Below, piece by piece: positions 8,942-19,540 of a DNA stretch of 42,500 bases (its first letter is position 1; the number at the start of each line of letters is the position of its first letter). Below the pieces are notes generated by a model that did not search any database, had not been told where the DNA came from, and saw only the letters and a program-made list of their open reading frames with translations. This DNA comes from Symbiodinium natans (taxonomy: Eukaryota; Sar; Dinophyceae; Suessiales; Symbiodiniaceae). The translations under genes and the position numbers were made by a program. The stretch lies in the NCBI GenBank assembly GCA_905221605.1, contig CAJNDS010000846.1, forward strand, positions 125,001-167,500, in the 5' to 3' direction.

Positions 8942-10426
8942 GAGCCCTATATAACCCGAAAGTCTGAAAGAAACCGTGTTGGAGGCCCGGGGGCCGGGGA
9001 CGTAGCGTTATGGGATCCTGAAAATCTGAGCTAAAGGAGCGTCGCGCAGACGCTTTTCGGAAGGCCCTACATCCTTCGAGCATCCTACAATCCACATACA
9101 GGGTTGTGTTTAGAGTTTCGGGCTTATGATGCCGGAAAGCCGTTTATCCGAGACAGCTTGCAATCAGGGCCCTGTACGGCAAAACCAGGCTAGGATTCAA
9201 AACGGTTGGGGGCCTATGGTTAGGAACCCAAAGCCAACAAGGTTGTAGGTTTCCAGAGAATCGGATAAGAGATGCATAATGATGATAGGTTATTTTCGGT
9301 CCTTGCTGTAGGGCTTGGACTGCAATGCCAGAAACCGAACATCTCAATGCCTAAAGCCGAACAGAATCCTGAACGACCTCCCCCAAAATAGGTTTAGGGT
9401 TCAGCGGGTTTAAAGGGTTTGGTGTTCAGTTAACGCCACGACCCTAACCCTTCAAAAATGGAGGCGAACATTCCCATCATTTGCCCTCCTCCGCAAACCA
9501 TAAGCCCGCCAACTAAACACATATACCATTAACATACTTACGCTTCGGGTTTAGGGTGTCGAGGCTTCGGGGCATAAGGTTTGGGGTTTAGGTGTTGGAG
9601 TCGTTTGAAGGTTATCAAGGTCGTGAGACTGAAAACTCACATGCATGTGCTAGAGCCTGACACGAGCAATGCCGCCGAACCTCCCGTGGAGAGCCAAGCG
9701 CAACAGCCCCAAAGCCCTAAAGCCCACGAACCCCGTAAAGCCCTAAAGCCCCAAAGAACCCTGAACCGTCAAACCTGAAGAAGCCCTAAAACCCCGAAGG
9801 CCCTCGATTTTGTAGCGCGGCGCGCCCCAGTGCAGCCGAAATCCTCAGCCTTCAACCCTAACCCTCAAACACTCAACCCTAAACCCTCAACCCTAAATCC
9901 GAAACCCTTCAATCATCAACACTAAACCCTAAGCCCTAAACCATTAATTAAACCCTCAACTTTTGTCCTCAACCCCCAATCCTAAATCCTCAAACCCTCA
10001 ACCCAAAATCCTACACCCTGTACCTGTGCTCTTAGGTTCCAGCCTCGTGCCTTGGGCGTTGTCACGATCACTGGCCTGCGGGGGGAGGGGGGGAGGCTTG
10101 CCCTGAGGCTCTAAGAGCTGACATTTTTGTGTTATAGGGCTTCCCAAAGACCGCACTCCACCAGGTTGCCCAGTAGCTTTTGGTTTAAAGGGGGTTTAAC
10201 AAGCACAGGGGAGGGGCAAGGGCACTACTCACAATCCTAACTTCTAAGGTCTTGGGGGATATTCTGAGCCTGCGGGTCAGGGCCGGGGTAGAGACCTGGG
10301 GGTGTGACTTGGACAACTTCAGCGGCCTTCTGATGATGGATGTAACTACCCGGGAAGAACTCGACATCTTGCCGAAAAGACTGCGCGGACGCCTCACCCT
10401 AAGCCCAGCACAAAGCCTAAACAAAC
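8942..10426. other. Mostly non-coding; one weak exon candidate
   Basis: Scattered degenerate telomere-like units, densest at 9855-10019 (CCCTCAA, CCCTAAA and diverged forms). A plus-strand frame from an AG|G acceptor at 9620 reads VVRLKTHMHVLEPDTS and AAEPPVESQAQQPQS. It could be an exon, but the downstream donor is unclear. The minus exon at 10242-10398 is listed separately. Confidence 0.4.
10242..10398 (-). CDS. Exon island, proline-rich segment, product unknown
   Basis: Acceptor GGGCTTAG|G at 10398/10399 (itself telomere-like) and donor GTTAGG at 10241. The exon has 52 codons plus one base. It contains GEASAQSFRQDVEFFPGSY, HHQKAAEVVQVTPPG and LYPGPDPQAQNIPQDL. This is the longest clean exon in the left half. 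A second minus-strand candidate just upstream (10427-10461, AFLEHSGFSYL, AG|G acceptor, donor GTTTGTTTAGG) does not join it in frame across the 28 bases between. Family not recognised. Confidence 0.55.
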
Positions 10427-10461
10427 CTAAGGTAGGAGAACCCAGAATGTTCCAGGAAGGC

Positions 10462-11193
10462 CTATTGGGAACTCTTCGTGCTTCGGGGCAAATCAGAGTT
10501 AGGCGGGTGGGGGGGTTTAGGGTTTAGGGTCTGGGGTTCAGGCTTCAAAAGGTTGAGGGAAACATACCGCATGCTCGACGCTCACAATCTCAGAGCAAGT
10601 GGTCTCATAACAGGGCCCCTTACATAGTTATGGGCCCATGCACCTGAACAGGAAGCCCAGCGTCTCTCTTTTTCTCCCAAATTCTGCTCAGCCCGGCCAG
10701 ACAGCAAACGGCATCCTATCAGTCTGGATCGGCATTCGCGTCACCTTGCAGCTACCTTTGAACTGAAGCACACAGCTCCCGGCAAGAAAACTCCCTGTTC
10801 TATAGGTCCCTAAACCCTAAAGCCTAAAGCCTAAACCCTAAACCCTATAAACCCTAAACCCTAAACCCTAAACCCTACACCCAAACCCTAAACCCTAAAG
10901 CCCTGGACCTCGACAATGCTCGAGGCTTGAGCACTGAAACGTGAGTGCTCGCTTGCTCGTTGGCTCGCTTTCAATGCGCCTTGGGCGCCAGCCGTTTCAG
11001 AGCTCAAGATTGGCTATGCTGGGAGAGAGAGCGAGAGAACGTGGGAAGCTAAACCCTAGGGTTTAGGGTTAAGGGGTATTTTAAGCCCGAATGCCCCTAA
11101 ACTTAAACCCGGGGGTGAAGAACCCTAAACCCTAAACCCTAAACCCTAAACTTCCAACCAATTATTAAGGCTCTATTCGACCCCATCAGGTTC
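10462..11193. other. Non-coding with CCCTAAA array
   Basis: Unique sequence at 10530-10805 without convincing frames, a CCCTAAA-type array at 10808-10903, GCTCG-rich sequence at about 10935-10970, and short CCCTAAA at 11120-11150. Confidence 0.5.
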
Positions 11194-11268
11194 TTAGGGA
11201 TCTCCGCCCTGCACGGCTCCGGGAAGCGCGGCTTCCTCTTCTTTCGCAGGCGCAGCCTCTGGCGCGGC
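11194..11268 (-). CDS. Exon island encoding an Ala/Glu-rich linker
   Basis: Acceptor GTTTTTGAG|G at 11268/11269. The peptide reads AAPEAAPAKEEEAALPGAVQ then GGDP, reaching TAA at 11194-11196 unless a GA or GT donor is used earlier. Low-complexity Ala/Glu/Pro linkers of this kind are common in dinoflagellate proteins. The sense sequence upstream is the CCCTCAAA array at 11291-11634; downstream is a short TTTAGGG array. Confidence 0.48.
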   Translation of the reverse strand, partial: AAPEAAPAKEEEAALPGAVQGGDP

Positions 11269-11290
11269 CTCAAAAACGACCAAGAGTGGA

Positions 11291-11634
11291 GGGTTTGAGA
11301 GTTTGAGGGTTTGAGGGTTTCAGGGTTTGAGGGTTTGAGGGGTTTGAGGGCTTGAGGGGTTTGAGGGTTTGAGGGTTTGAGGGGTTTGAGGGGTTGAGGG
11401 GTTTGAGGGGTTTGAGGGGTTTGAGGGTTTGAGGGTTTGAGGGTTTGAGGGTTTGAGGGTTTGAGGGTTTGAGGGTTTGAGGGGTTTGAGGGTTTGAGGG
11501 TTTGAGGGGTTTGAGGGGTTTGAGGGGTTTGAGGGGTTTGAGGGGTTTGAGGGTTTGAGGGTTTGAGGGGTTTGAGGGGTTTGAGGGTTTGAGGGTTTGA
11601 GGGTTTGAGGGTTTGAGGGTTTGAGGGTTTGAGG
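11291..11634 (+). repeat. TTTGAGGG / TTTGAGGGG satellite-like array
   Basis: About 340 bases of tandem GGGTTTGA (8-mer) and GGGGTTTGA (9-mer), about 40 units, with few substitutions. On the minus strand it stays open as repeated LKPSNPQT/LKPLKP, which is a by-product of the repeat and not a protein. Confidence 0.95.
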
Positions 11635-12571
11635 ACTTGTCGACCTTCGGGGTTGGAGATTTTTGGGGTTCAGGGTCTAGCCTTTTGGGGTCGTCCACCT
11701 TGCAGGCTTATAGGGTTTTAGGAGGTTCTAAGGGTCTCGGGGCTTTTCACGGGAGTTAGAGGGGCTTAGGGGGTTTGTACAGGTCCAGGTCCGGGCTTAA
11801 GGGGTGTTTTGCGTTAAGGGTTTTAGGAGCCCGCCGGCGTTGCGTCTGAAGCCTTAAGCGTTTAGAAACCCCAAACCCCAAACCCCAAACCACAAACCCC
11901 AAACCCCAAACCCCAAACCCGAAACCCTAAACCTGGACTTACGAGTTCCGGGGTTTAGAAGGACCTGGGCTCGGCTTGGGCTGCTATGAGGGTGTAAGGT
12001 TCCGGGTGCTGGGTTTATATTTTCTCCTAAAACACTAAACTCGAAAACCCTAAACCCGAAACCCTAAATCTACGGATGTGTTACAAACTTAGGGGCTCAT
12101 GGTGGCCCAGGGTTGTTTGGGGTGCGAAAAGAGGCAGCCCCTTGAAAAGACCATTAAACCTACCAAATGCATGCTATGATATCCGCCCAGGGTCCCTTAC
12201 AACGGCGATCTTACAGGATGCGTGTCCCCATCGCGCGCTAAAGCCCCAAACGCACACACAACGAACCGTAACCACCCGCACAACATCAGAAAGCAACCAT
12301 GAAAATACAAACATGAGAAAATACTCGCCCGAAAACTACTAAACCCTAAAGACCTAATTCAAGCTCAAGCAACAAAAAACAAGCAACTACATAAACAGAC
12401 ATGTGCATACACACATATGTGTAATGTATGTATATAGATACGACTAGCAAATACGTATGTATATGTATAGTAGATTCTTTTTTGTATCTATATAAAGTAC
12501 TGTACTACTCAAAACCCTAAACCCTAAACCCTAACCCCTAAACCCTAAACCCCAAACCCCAAACCCCAAAC
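11635..12571. other. Non-coding
   Basis: Repeated G-rich phrases (GGGGCTT, GGGTTTA) at 11640-11850, a CCCCAAA array at 11862-11932, an AT-rich tract at about 12360-12500 with TATGTATATA repeats, and CCCTAAA/CCCCAAA at 12511-12571. The frame at 12076-12342 has no supporting signal. Confidence 0.5.
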
Positions 12572-12958
12572 CGCATTCGCCAGCCTCGGCTTCGACTAGG
12601 CCCATCTCTTGGATGGTGGGCTCATCGTACTTGTCGAGGCCGACCTCCTGCATCGCCGGCTTAGGGTTTAGGGTTTTAGGGTTTAGGGTTTAGGGCTTAG
12701 GGCTTAGGGTTTAGGGTTTAGGGTTTAGGGTTTAGGGTTTAGGGTTCAGGGTTTAGGGTTCAGGGCTTAGGGTTTCAAGAGTTGACTTGACTGTGGCTTA
12801 AACTCTAAGACGGCAACCTCGACCCGCCCACACACACACACAGAGACACACACAGAGACACACACAGAGACACACACACACAGAGACACACACACAGAGA
12901 CACACACACAGAGACACACACAGAGACACACACACACACACACAGAGACACACACAGA

Positions 12959-12992
<34 letters not shown>

Positions 12993-13247
12993 AAAGCAAC
13001 CCCCCACCCGAAACTGGCCTTAGGCTTCTAGGTGACAAGCGGGGCGACGACGGCCAACTACAGCTCCCACAGCCGGTACCTGCCTAATGTTGCAGTCTAA
13101 CTTGCATGTACCTCCAAGTACTAGTTTCCATCTACCCACAAACAGACCCTTGAACCTCCAAGCACCCTAGACGCCCTCCTGCTTCGGCTTGGAGATGCCG
13201 TCCGCAGATACGACCTCCTGGTAGCGGCTGTTCGCAATGTTCATGGC
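12572..13247 (-). CDS. Two-exon gene fragment, product unknown
   Basis: Exon A, 13173-13247: acceptor ACTTCAG|G, 25 codons in phase 0-0, reads [17 protein letters not shown] and ISKPKQEG, donor GTCTAG. Exon B, 12572-12647: acceptor GATGCAG|G in phase 0, reads [19 protein letters not shown] then AEAGEC, donor GTTTGGGGTTTGGGG. The intron (12648-13172) contains the CA/GA microsatellite and a TTTAGGG array on the plus strand. It therefore carries the C-strand just before its acceptor. The family is not recognised. Confidence 0.6.
12661..12773 (+). repeat. TTTAGGG array inside an intron
   Basis: TTTAGGG with GGGCTTA and GGGTTCA variants, adjacent to the acceptor of the minus-strand exon at 12572-12647. 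Confidence 0.9.
12828..12992. repeat. CA/CAGAGA compound microsatellite
   Basis: CACACACA with regularly spaced CAGAGA interruptions, about 165 bases. The three minus-strand frames that read VCVCVSVCV are artefacts of this repeat. Confidence 0.95.
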
Positions 13248-13361
13248 CTGAAGTCTGGGCTCAGGAATAAAGCCGTGTTGAGGCTGTGGGGTGCAACATT
13301 CAGGGTTTCGGGTTCAATGGCTTAGGGTGTGGGGTTTAAGATTTAGAGCTTAGGGTTAGAT

Positions 13362-13586
13362 TCAGCGTGCGGGGTTCAGGGTGTCTGCATCGGCAGTAAG
13401 AAACATCTTAGGTTCCTGTCGAACTATGGCTGTTTCTACTCCCCGAAAGCAACGTTGGACTAAGGAAATTAAAAATGTGGACAAGAAGGGAATCAACAGT
13501 TTAGCGGCTAACCTTTGAGACCATGGAGGGGCTATGCTATGCTCAGAGAGCTGAAGCGTAAGTTGTTCGACTACTGTGGACCGCAA
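13362..13586 (-). CDS. Weak coding candidate
   Basis: Minus-strand frame with STVVEQLTLQLSEHS and RLAAKLLIPFLSTFLISLV (a possible hydrophobic helix), then QRCFRGVETAIVRQEPK. The amino-acid mix looks protein-like, but codon choice is less GC-rich than in the better exons and the splice sites are not clear. Confidence 0.28.
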   Translation of the reverse strand: MRSTVVEQLTLQLSEHSIAPPWSQRLAAKLLIPFLSTFLISLVQRCFRGVETAIVRQEPKMFLTADADTLNPAR

Positions 13587-13599
13587 ATCCTTTCACAAA

Positions 13600-14490
13600 A
13601 AATAGCATTCTGGCTCGATCTCGTGGAACAAGGTTCCATCAAGCATCAGACCCTGTCAACTAAAGCATCAGAACCTCCCAGCTAAATTGAGATTAACTGC
13701 GCGAAGCTCACACCACTCACTTGTGACTACGACTTTGGCTCAATTGAGACGAACAAACCCTCAGCTGTGAATATATCATGTGCTCGCCTGCGAGTATAAG
13801 TCGGCGACACTTGTGGCTATACTGCCAGGATGCTCAGTAACCCAATATTAAAAAAGGGTACCCTTTTTGCGTAAAGGGGTTTATAAGGGAACCTAACCCC
13901 CCAAAAAAGGGCATAAGGGCACTACTGGGCATCCTAGACTGGCCCGTCTGATGGCCGGACAGGCTTGTGGCTGGGGCGAGACTGCTAACCCACCCCCAAC
14001 CAGAAACTTCCAACAAGCAGACTCACCTGCGATTGCGTTTTTTCTTTAAAGTTTAGGGTTTAGGTTTAGGGTTTAGGGTTTAGGGTTTAGAATTTAGGGT
14101 TTGGGGTTTGGGGTTTAGGGTTTAGGGTTTAGGGTTGAGGGTTTTTCTGGCCTCGCGGCTTACTTTGGGCTCAGGGCTTGATTGGGGTCGACGAAGAGGA
14201 TGGCTTAGGGTTTAGGGTTTAGGTTTCAGAGTTTCAGATTCGGGTTTTACTGTCTTCGGCTTCAAGGTTTAGGGTTTCTAGGGCTAAGGGTAGGCTTTTC
14301 GGGAATCAGAGCGCTCGCGAAGGCATGCCTGCCACACGTCCAAAATACGTCCATTTAGGGTTTAGGGTTTAGGGTTTAGGGTTTAGGGTTTAGGGTTTAG
14401 GGATTAGGGGGAAGTCACAAGCAGAGCAACATAACGCCACAAGCGAGTGTAGACCCCTACACGAAACATACGCGCAGTTGAGGTGTATAG
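13600..14490. other. Non-coding with arrays
   Basis: Unique sequence with a GGGTACCC palindrome at about 13850-13865, and degenerate TTTAGGG arrays at 14046-14136 and 14353-14408. No gene seen, apart from a doubtful minus frame at 13834-14016. Confidence 0.5.
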
Positions 14491-14580
14491 GGCTGCATGG
14501 CTGAGTACGAGGAGCCGATGGCGAAACCTCGAAAGGACATAACCCTACTTTGGAGAGACCCTGGAAAAAAGAATGTATAA
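14491..14580 (+). CDS. Exon island with possible start codon
   Basis: Acceptor GTGTATAG|G at 14490/14491. It reads GC-MAEYEEPMAKPRKDITLLW then RDPGKKN, and runs either to TAA at 14578-14580 or to a GTATAA donor after 14574. The ATG is the first in the frame, so this could be the first exon of a trans-spliced mRNA. Basic and acidic residues alternate; no domain recognised. Confidence 0.45.
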   Translation, partial: GCMAEYEEPMAKPRKDITLLWRDPGKKNV

Positions 14581-14652
14581 TTTAGGCATAAGCAGCTATA
14601 ATCGGAACACAGAACCCCAAAGACGCGTTAAAGTATAGTACTCCAACGCTCA

Positions 14653-14718
14653 GTTTAGGGTTTAGGGTTTAGGGTTTAGGGTTTCGGGTTTCATAAACCC
14701 TAAATCCTAAACCCTATT
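14653..14718. repeat. Head-to-head TTTAGGG and CCCTAAA units
   Basis: Five TTTAGGG/TTTCGGG units are followed within 10 bases by CCCTAAATCCTAAACCC, making a telomere-repeat hairpin. Confidence 0.85.
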
Positions 14719-14721
14719 ATC

Positions 14722-14799
14722 CTCCCTGGCCGAATCCGGGCCTCCTCATGGCTTCGACCCACGGCACGGTGGTACGAGTAGCGCACCTCGTGGATGAAC
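14722..14799 (-). CDS. Exon island, product unknown
   Basis: Acceptor ATATGCGAG|G at 14799/14800, donor GATAAT (GA type) at 14721, phase 2 at both ends. It reads RFIHEVRYSYHRAVGRSHEE then ARIRPGR. The frame is also open upstream of the chosen acceptor (FCQYA). In sense orientation the long CCCTAAA array (14828-14972 on plus) lies upstream and TTTAGGG units (14695-14718) lie downstream. Confidence 0.52.
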
Positions 14800-14827
14800 C
14801 TCGCATATTGGCAGAACAAATGGGACT

Positions 14828-14972
14828 GGGTTTAGGGTTTAGGGCTTAGGGTTTATAGGGTTTAGGGTTTAGGGTTTAGGGTTTAGGGTTTAGGGTTTAG
14901 GGTTTAGGGTTTAGGGTTTAGGGTTTAGGGTTAGAGTTCAGGGTTCAGGGTTTCGGGTTTCGGGTTTAGGGC
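14828..14972 (+). repeat. TTTAGGG array, about 18 units
   Basis: Mostly perfect TTTAGGG ending in GGGTTTCGGG variants. Confidence 0.92.
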
Positions 14973-15224
14973 CTAGGGTTTTCCTCCAAGCCGAGCAGGC
15001 AGTCCGACCTTACTGGTCTGGGGTTCCGTATGCTTATGGTTATAGTTGTGGCACCACTGGGAAGTGAACCCCCTAACTGGCTTAAGCTTGGGATATGTAT
15101 ATATATATATATATATATGACAACCCCCAAATGGCCCCCGCAGATATAGTTTACAGCCCATAGCCGCAAAGTACGTCTTCTTCCTACAGTTGAAGTCCTA
15201 GGTATACGTGTAAACACCTCCCGC

Positions 15225-15322
15225 AACCCTCAACCCTCAACCCTCAACCCTCAACCCTAAACCTTAAATCCTAAACCCTAAACCCTAAACCCTAAACCCT
15301 AAACCCTAAACCCTAAACCCTA
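15225..15322 (-). repeat. CCCTCAA block followed by CCCTAAA array
   Basis: Four CCCTCAA units, then about ten CCCTAAA units. Confidence 0.9.
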
Positions 15323-15863
15323 CCTGGAACCCCCAAGCACACGAGAAGTGAAGGCCGCAGCCAACCCCACCAGCGGCGTCGAAGGCACACGGGGAACCAG
15401 AAGTCGAAGAACCAATCCTGGGCTGCTTTTGTAGGGTTTAAGGTTTATTAGGGTTTATTAGGGTTTAGGGTTTGGGGTTTGGGGTTTGGGGTTTATTCGG
15501 TTTAGGGTTTGGGGTTTGGGGTTTGCTCATGGGGCTTAGAGGATCCTGGCCTGCTGTTAGAGTTTATTCTAGGCTTTGTAGGAATTATAGGGCTTAGAGG
15601 GTTTGTAATTGTAGGGTTTGAAGTTCAATCCTGGGCTGCTTTGAGGGCTTACAGGGCTGATAGGGCTCAGCAGGGTTGTTAGAGGGCTTGTAGGGTTTAT
15701 AGGGCTGCTTTTGGGGTTTACAGGGTTTGTAGGGTTAAAGTTTATAGGGTTTAGAGGGTTTGTAGGGTTGGTGTTTATAGGGTTTAGAGGGTTTGTAGGT
15801 TTGAAGTTTATAGGGTTCAGAGGGTTTGGTAGGGTTTGTAGGGTGTAGGAGTTTGATTGGATC

Positions 15864-15916
15864 TGTGTGTGTGTGTGTGCGCGTGCGTGCGCGCGCGCGC
15901 GCGCGCGCGCGCGCGC

Positions 15917-15960
<44 letters not shown>

Positions 15961-15975
15961 GTGTGTGCGTGTGTT
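15864..15975. repeat. GT/GC alternating purine-pyrimidine tract
   Basis: GTGTGT, then about 30 bases of GCGCGC, then GTGC repeats; about 110 bases of uninterrupted alternating purine-pyrimidine, the composition that favours Z-DNA. The peptide RARARARVRACVRAC read from it is an artefact. Confidence 0.95.
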
Positions 15976-16039
15976 TGCCTTTTCGCGGCCTACGTTGCGA
16001 TGAGTGTGTTGCTTTTCAGGTGAGGGCTACGGTTTAGAC

Positions 16040-16188
16040 TGTACTTCGAGAACTTCCCCCGCAACTCCCTCAAGCGCGCGTCGATGAAGCCACTGCCCAC
16101 CCCCTCGCCAATGATTCGACTCGCCAGCAGCGGTGTCCTTCGGAAATCCAGGGAGTTCCCAACATCCGGAACTCCGTTTGGAGGTCCC
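16040..16188 (-). CDS. Exon island, product unknown
   Basis: Acceptor TTTTCTAG|G at 16188/16189 in phase 2; donor GTCTAA at 16039. It contains GPPNGVPDVGNSLDFRRTP and SRIIGEGVGSGFIDARLREL then RGKFSKY. The phase would accept the exon at 20457-20527 upstream (PPPGRPAQL), but the 4.3 kb between them leaves this open. Confidence 0.52.
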
Positions 16189-17031
16189 CTAGAAAAGGTG
16201 ATTCGTCTTTGATTGGGGAAGAAGAAGGGGCACCAATGTTGTAGAGAATACCCACATGGGCCCTGTTGTGTTGTGGCGATTCTGTTCTTGCCCTTCGAAG
16301 CACAATGCAAACACTAGTTGAAAAAGTGCTTGGGCTTAATATAGGGAATTCAAAAAGCAAAGGCCATGTTTACAAGAATGCTTCGCACATTTCCGTGGAT
16401 TTCAAGAAACAGAAAAGTTCATCCGAAAGAGACTGTCGTGGTAGGTCTTTCGGCTTAGGATCCAGTGGACATAGATCTAGTGGGAATAATCCGTTGGGCT
16501 TTGTGGCGTAAAGGTTTTTGCTTGGGGGGGCTTGGGTTTATACATGGCTGGCTCTTCGAGTCTGTATGTCTTCTCATGGACGGGGACTCAACCTGAAAAA
16601 TAAAATCGTGTCACGTGCTCTCGGGCACATGGCGCGTCCTGGATGTGACCAGCCACATAGGATGTTCACCCCCTGTGTCCTGCGCGAGTGCATGTTGAGT
16701 CAGTTGGCATTCTGAAAAACATGTCTTTGCGGAACGGAATCTGACTGTTGACACTTGAGGGTTCGTGACTAGTTACAAGTGGGCTATCTAACGATTTGGA
16801 GCTACAGATACCCTACTTATCAACCAAATATTTGCTTCAGAACCACCCAAAAACAAAGTCCTATATTACTCTTATGAGGAAGAATATCTCTTCATTTTTG
16901 GGGGGGTTCTGAGACAAACAGTAGAAGCCCAGTGAGAACTGCCCATAAATCAAGCGGACCCCTGAACCTGCAACCTCCGGGAACGAAATCCTCAACAATC
17001 AGGGCCGATGCTCAGCTAGACAATGTTGTAG

Positions 17032-17113
17032 CCCTAAACCCTAAACCCTAAAACCCTAAACCCTAGACCCTAAACCCTAAACCCTAAACCCTACACCCTA
17101 AACCCTAAACCCT
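17032..17113 (-). repeat. CCCTAAA array
   Basis: About ten CCCTAAA units with CCCTAGA and CCCTACA variants. Confidence 0.9.
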
Positions 17114-18266
17114 GCACTCTCTTAGCCCCAAAACCTAAACCCTGAACGCACAAGGTGGGGCTCCCATGGCTTCAGCTGCGAGGACAAAACCTGAGGGCTT
17201 AGGGCTCAGGGTTTAGGGCCCTGTAAAGCCGAAAGCCGAACTCCTCTGAACCCCAGGCTTTGAAACCCAAACTTTACACCTCCCAACCCTTTTACCCGAA
17301 AAAAACCCTAAACTTCTAAACCCGAAGCCCTCAACCCTGGCCCTCTGTACTCTAGCCCGTGGACTCTGTACACTGTGGACTACGCCAGCCATTTGATCGG
17401 CCACAACCTTTCAGCATGCGAAGTACATTCATGAGATCACTACTTGGAGCAGGGTACTTGTAACCCCAATCATATCTGTTCTTCTAAGTCCCCGAAGTCC
17501 ACTTGGTAGGTTCTAGGTCGACGTATAGTTGGAGTTATGCGTACCCATGAACCTCCAAGCGCTCGCAGAATGCATCTTACTTATGCCTCTAAGCACTGCT
17601 GCTTGACTTTCTCGGGGGTGCAGAGCAAAAACTGAGGTGTGCTTGGAAACCCCGAGCCCCCCAAACCCTAAAGATCTCCGGGCCCTAAACCCTAAACCCT
17701 AAACCTCTAATCCCAGAGGGGAGTACACGTCCCGGACACAGGCTGCGCCTTCTGGGGTTGCGACTTGCCGCCATTCGTAATCTGGGCCTGCGCACTTTGC
17801 GTTTCTGGGGCCAGAGCTCAGAGTTCGGGATGTAGGGTTCTATGCCCTGAACAGGGTTTCAGGGGTAAAAAGGATTCATTTAAAATTGGGATTCTGCGTC
17901 CGAGGATTCAGAACTTTGTGCAAAGGCTTGTTGGTGTCTCAAGACTCTAGAGCTCTGCAGATGATTCGTTAATCCCGAACTCTTGCAAAGCCTACACCCT
18001 AAGAAACCCTAAACCCTAAACAACCCCAAACCCTAAACCCAAAACCCGGAAACCCTAAACTCGAAACCCCAAACCCTAAATTGCGAAACCGCGGTTTGGG
18101 GTTTAAGGTTCAGGGGGTTCGGAGCTTCGCCCTGGTTCTGAAACCAAAGAAGCTCTCGTGACAGGGCCGGGCTCTCAGAATGTCTATACAAGAAACACAC
18201 AAGCCAGTTGATGAGTCTAACATAGGGGTCGGAATAAGTACGAACATTATCTTCTTTGGTCCGTCA

Positions 18267-18292
18267 CCCCCCCCCCCCCCCCCCCCCCCCCC
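18267..18292. repeat. Poly-C tract, 26 bases
   Basis: Uninterrupted C. Confidence 0.95.
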
Positions 18293-19540
18293 GCAAGACC
18301 CTGTTCTAGTTTTGAAGGCTCGGCCCCTATACTTACTTTTGATGCTTCTTACGATTTCGGAAATGTAGCGTATTGCTCATCATGATCACTCATGTGATCA
18401 CCCTCATCATGAGGACTCTGTGGCTTTGGAGTATAGGCTGTGGCACTTTGGTGGCGTCGGATTGCCTCAACGAAGCCGGTCAAGAAGTGGTATGGATTGT
18501 TGTACCACAGCATGACCTGAGCGGACGACTGGTGGCAGTTCTCAAAATAGGGTTCAGGGCTCAGAGCTCAGGGTTTAGGGTGGAAGAAGCCCCAGTTTGT
18601 TCGAAACCTCAACTTGGTCCCACTTTTGTTCTTGCTGCTGCAGAAGCCGCTTTGCCGTGCCCCAAGGCCCGAAACCCGCAGATCAACTTCTTTAGGTATA
18701 TGGGGGGGTCTGAAATCCCTTTGTTGGGGCTTCCCATAACGAGATTATACCCAGTTTGAGAGGGCGTGTGAATGTATCCTACTTCGGGAAATGCACGTAT
18801 GATTGCTTAGGGTTGCTTTACAACTATCAGGTCAGCATCGTTTCATCCTCTCAAACAACTCGCCCATGCTTGTGAGTGACCAAACTCTGACGTGCGCCTT
18901 CATGCGAAGATGCAATTATGGGGTACACTCCCACGAACCCCCTGAGCCTCGAACTTATCAACCCCCTTAACCCCCTGAACCCTAAACCCAGTACAGGCCA
19001 CGGCGCTCGCCACACGGGCATCTTGCACGAGTTGGACAAGACCAGTTGTTCTCGGCTGCCGCCGTCCTTTTCTCGGTCTGGCTCGTCTCTTTCCCTTACG
19101 ATTAGTGCTGCCGCTGCTGCGACGATGATTGCTACTATCTTTGCGATTACGATCGTTGCGATGATTTACTGCTATTGCAGACGGAAGCTCGAATACCCAG
19201 CATCAGGCCACAGCATGCACTGCCCTAGCCAAGGGCTAAGGGTTTTGGGCTTGGCGGTAGCTGAGGCTTCAGGCTCCGCGGTTCCTTCGTGCGACATACC
19301 TTCGAAATCTGATCTGGTCCGCCACACGAAATGGGAACACCTCCCCACCCCACCCCCAAATGACAGGGAAGCATCGCTTGAGTCCACCTCTTCTTCATAG
19401 TCTTACGTTTTTTTGTGGTAGTAGTCACAAAAAGATCGGCCCTTGCGGATACCTATGAGGGGATGGGCATAAAATATATACGGATCCCTTTCAGGGGGCC
19501 CTAACGTAGAACCCCGACTTTACATACCGTTTACCATGTT

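Larger units (their letters stand above)
14973..16039. other. Non-coding, several repeat types
   Basis: TA repeat at 15096-15118; CCCTCAA block passing into CCCTAAA at 15225-15322; a possible reading frame at 15330-15430; GGGTTTATAGGG-type degenerate repeats at 15434-15850; and the GT/GC microsatellite. The minus frames at 14966-15226 cross the TA repeat and are not convincing. Confidence 0.5.
16189..19540. other. Mostly non-coding, weak frames only
   Basis: A plus frame at 16266-16511 (KVLGLNIGNSKSKGHVYKN) and one at 16518-16715 look partly protein-like but lack splice support. CCCTAAA arrays lie at 17032-17113 and 18003-18075, and poly-C (26 bases) at 18267-18292. A plus frame at 18985-19200 contains a hydrophobic run followed by CYCRRK, as at the end of a membrane helix, but nothing else supports it. 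Confidence 0.4.

Noticed and set aside
11270-11698. 142-residue protein of LKPSNPQT repeats
   Set aside because: It is only the TTTGAGGG array read on the minus strand; its frame is open because the repeat lacks stops. The coding-like exon at 11194-11268 is in another part.
12767-13038. Cys/Val-rich proteins (VCVCVSVC)
   Set aside because: Three overlapping frames through a CA/CAGAGA microsatellite; repeat artefacts.
13722-13752. Dinoflagellate spliced-leader gene
   Set aside because: TTTGGCTCAA in GACTACGACTTTGGCTCAAT recalls the spliced leader, but only about ten bases match and the 5' part and donor context are missing.
14966-15226. Minus-strand protein across the TA repeat
   Set aside because: The frame crosses a TA microsatellite and has no splice or composition support.
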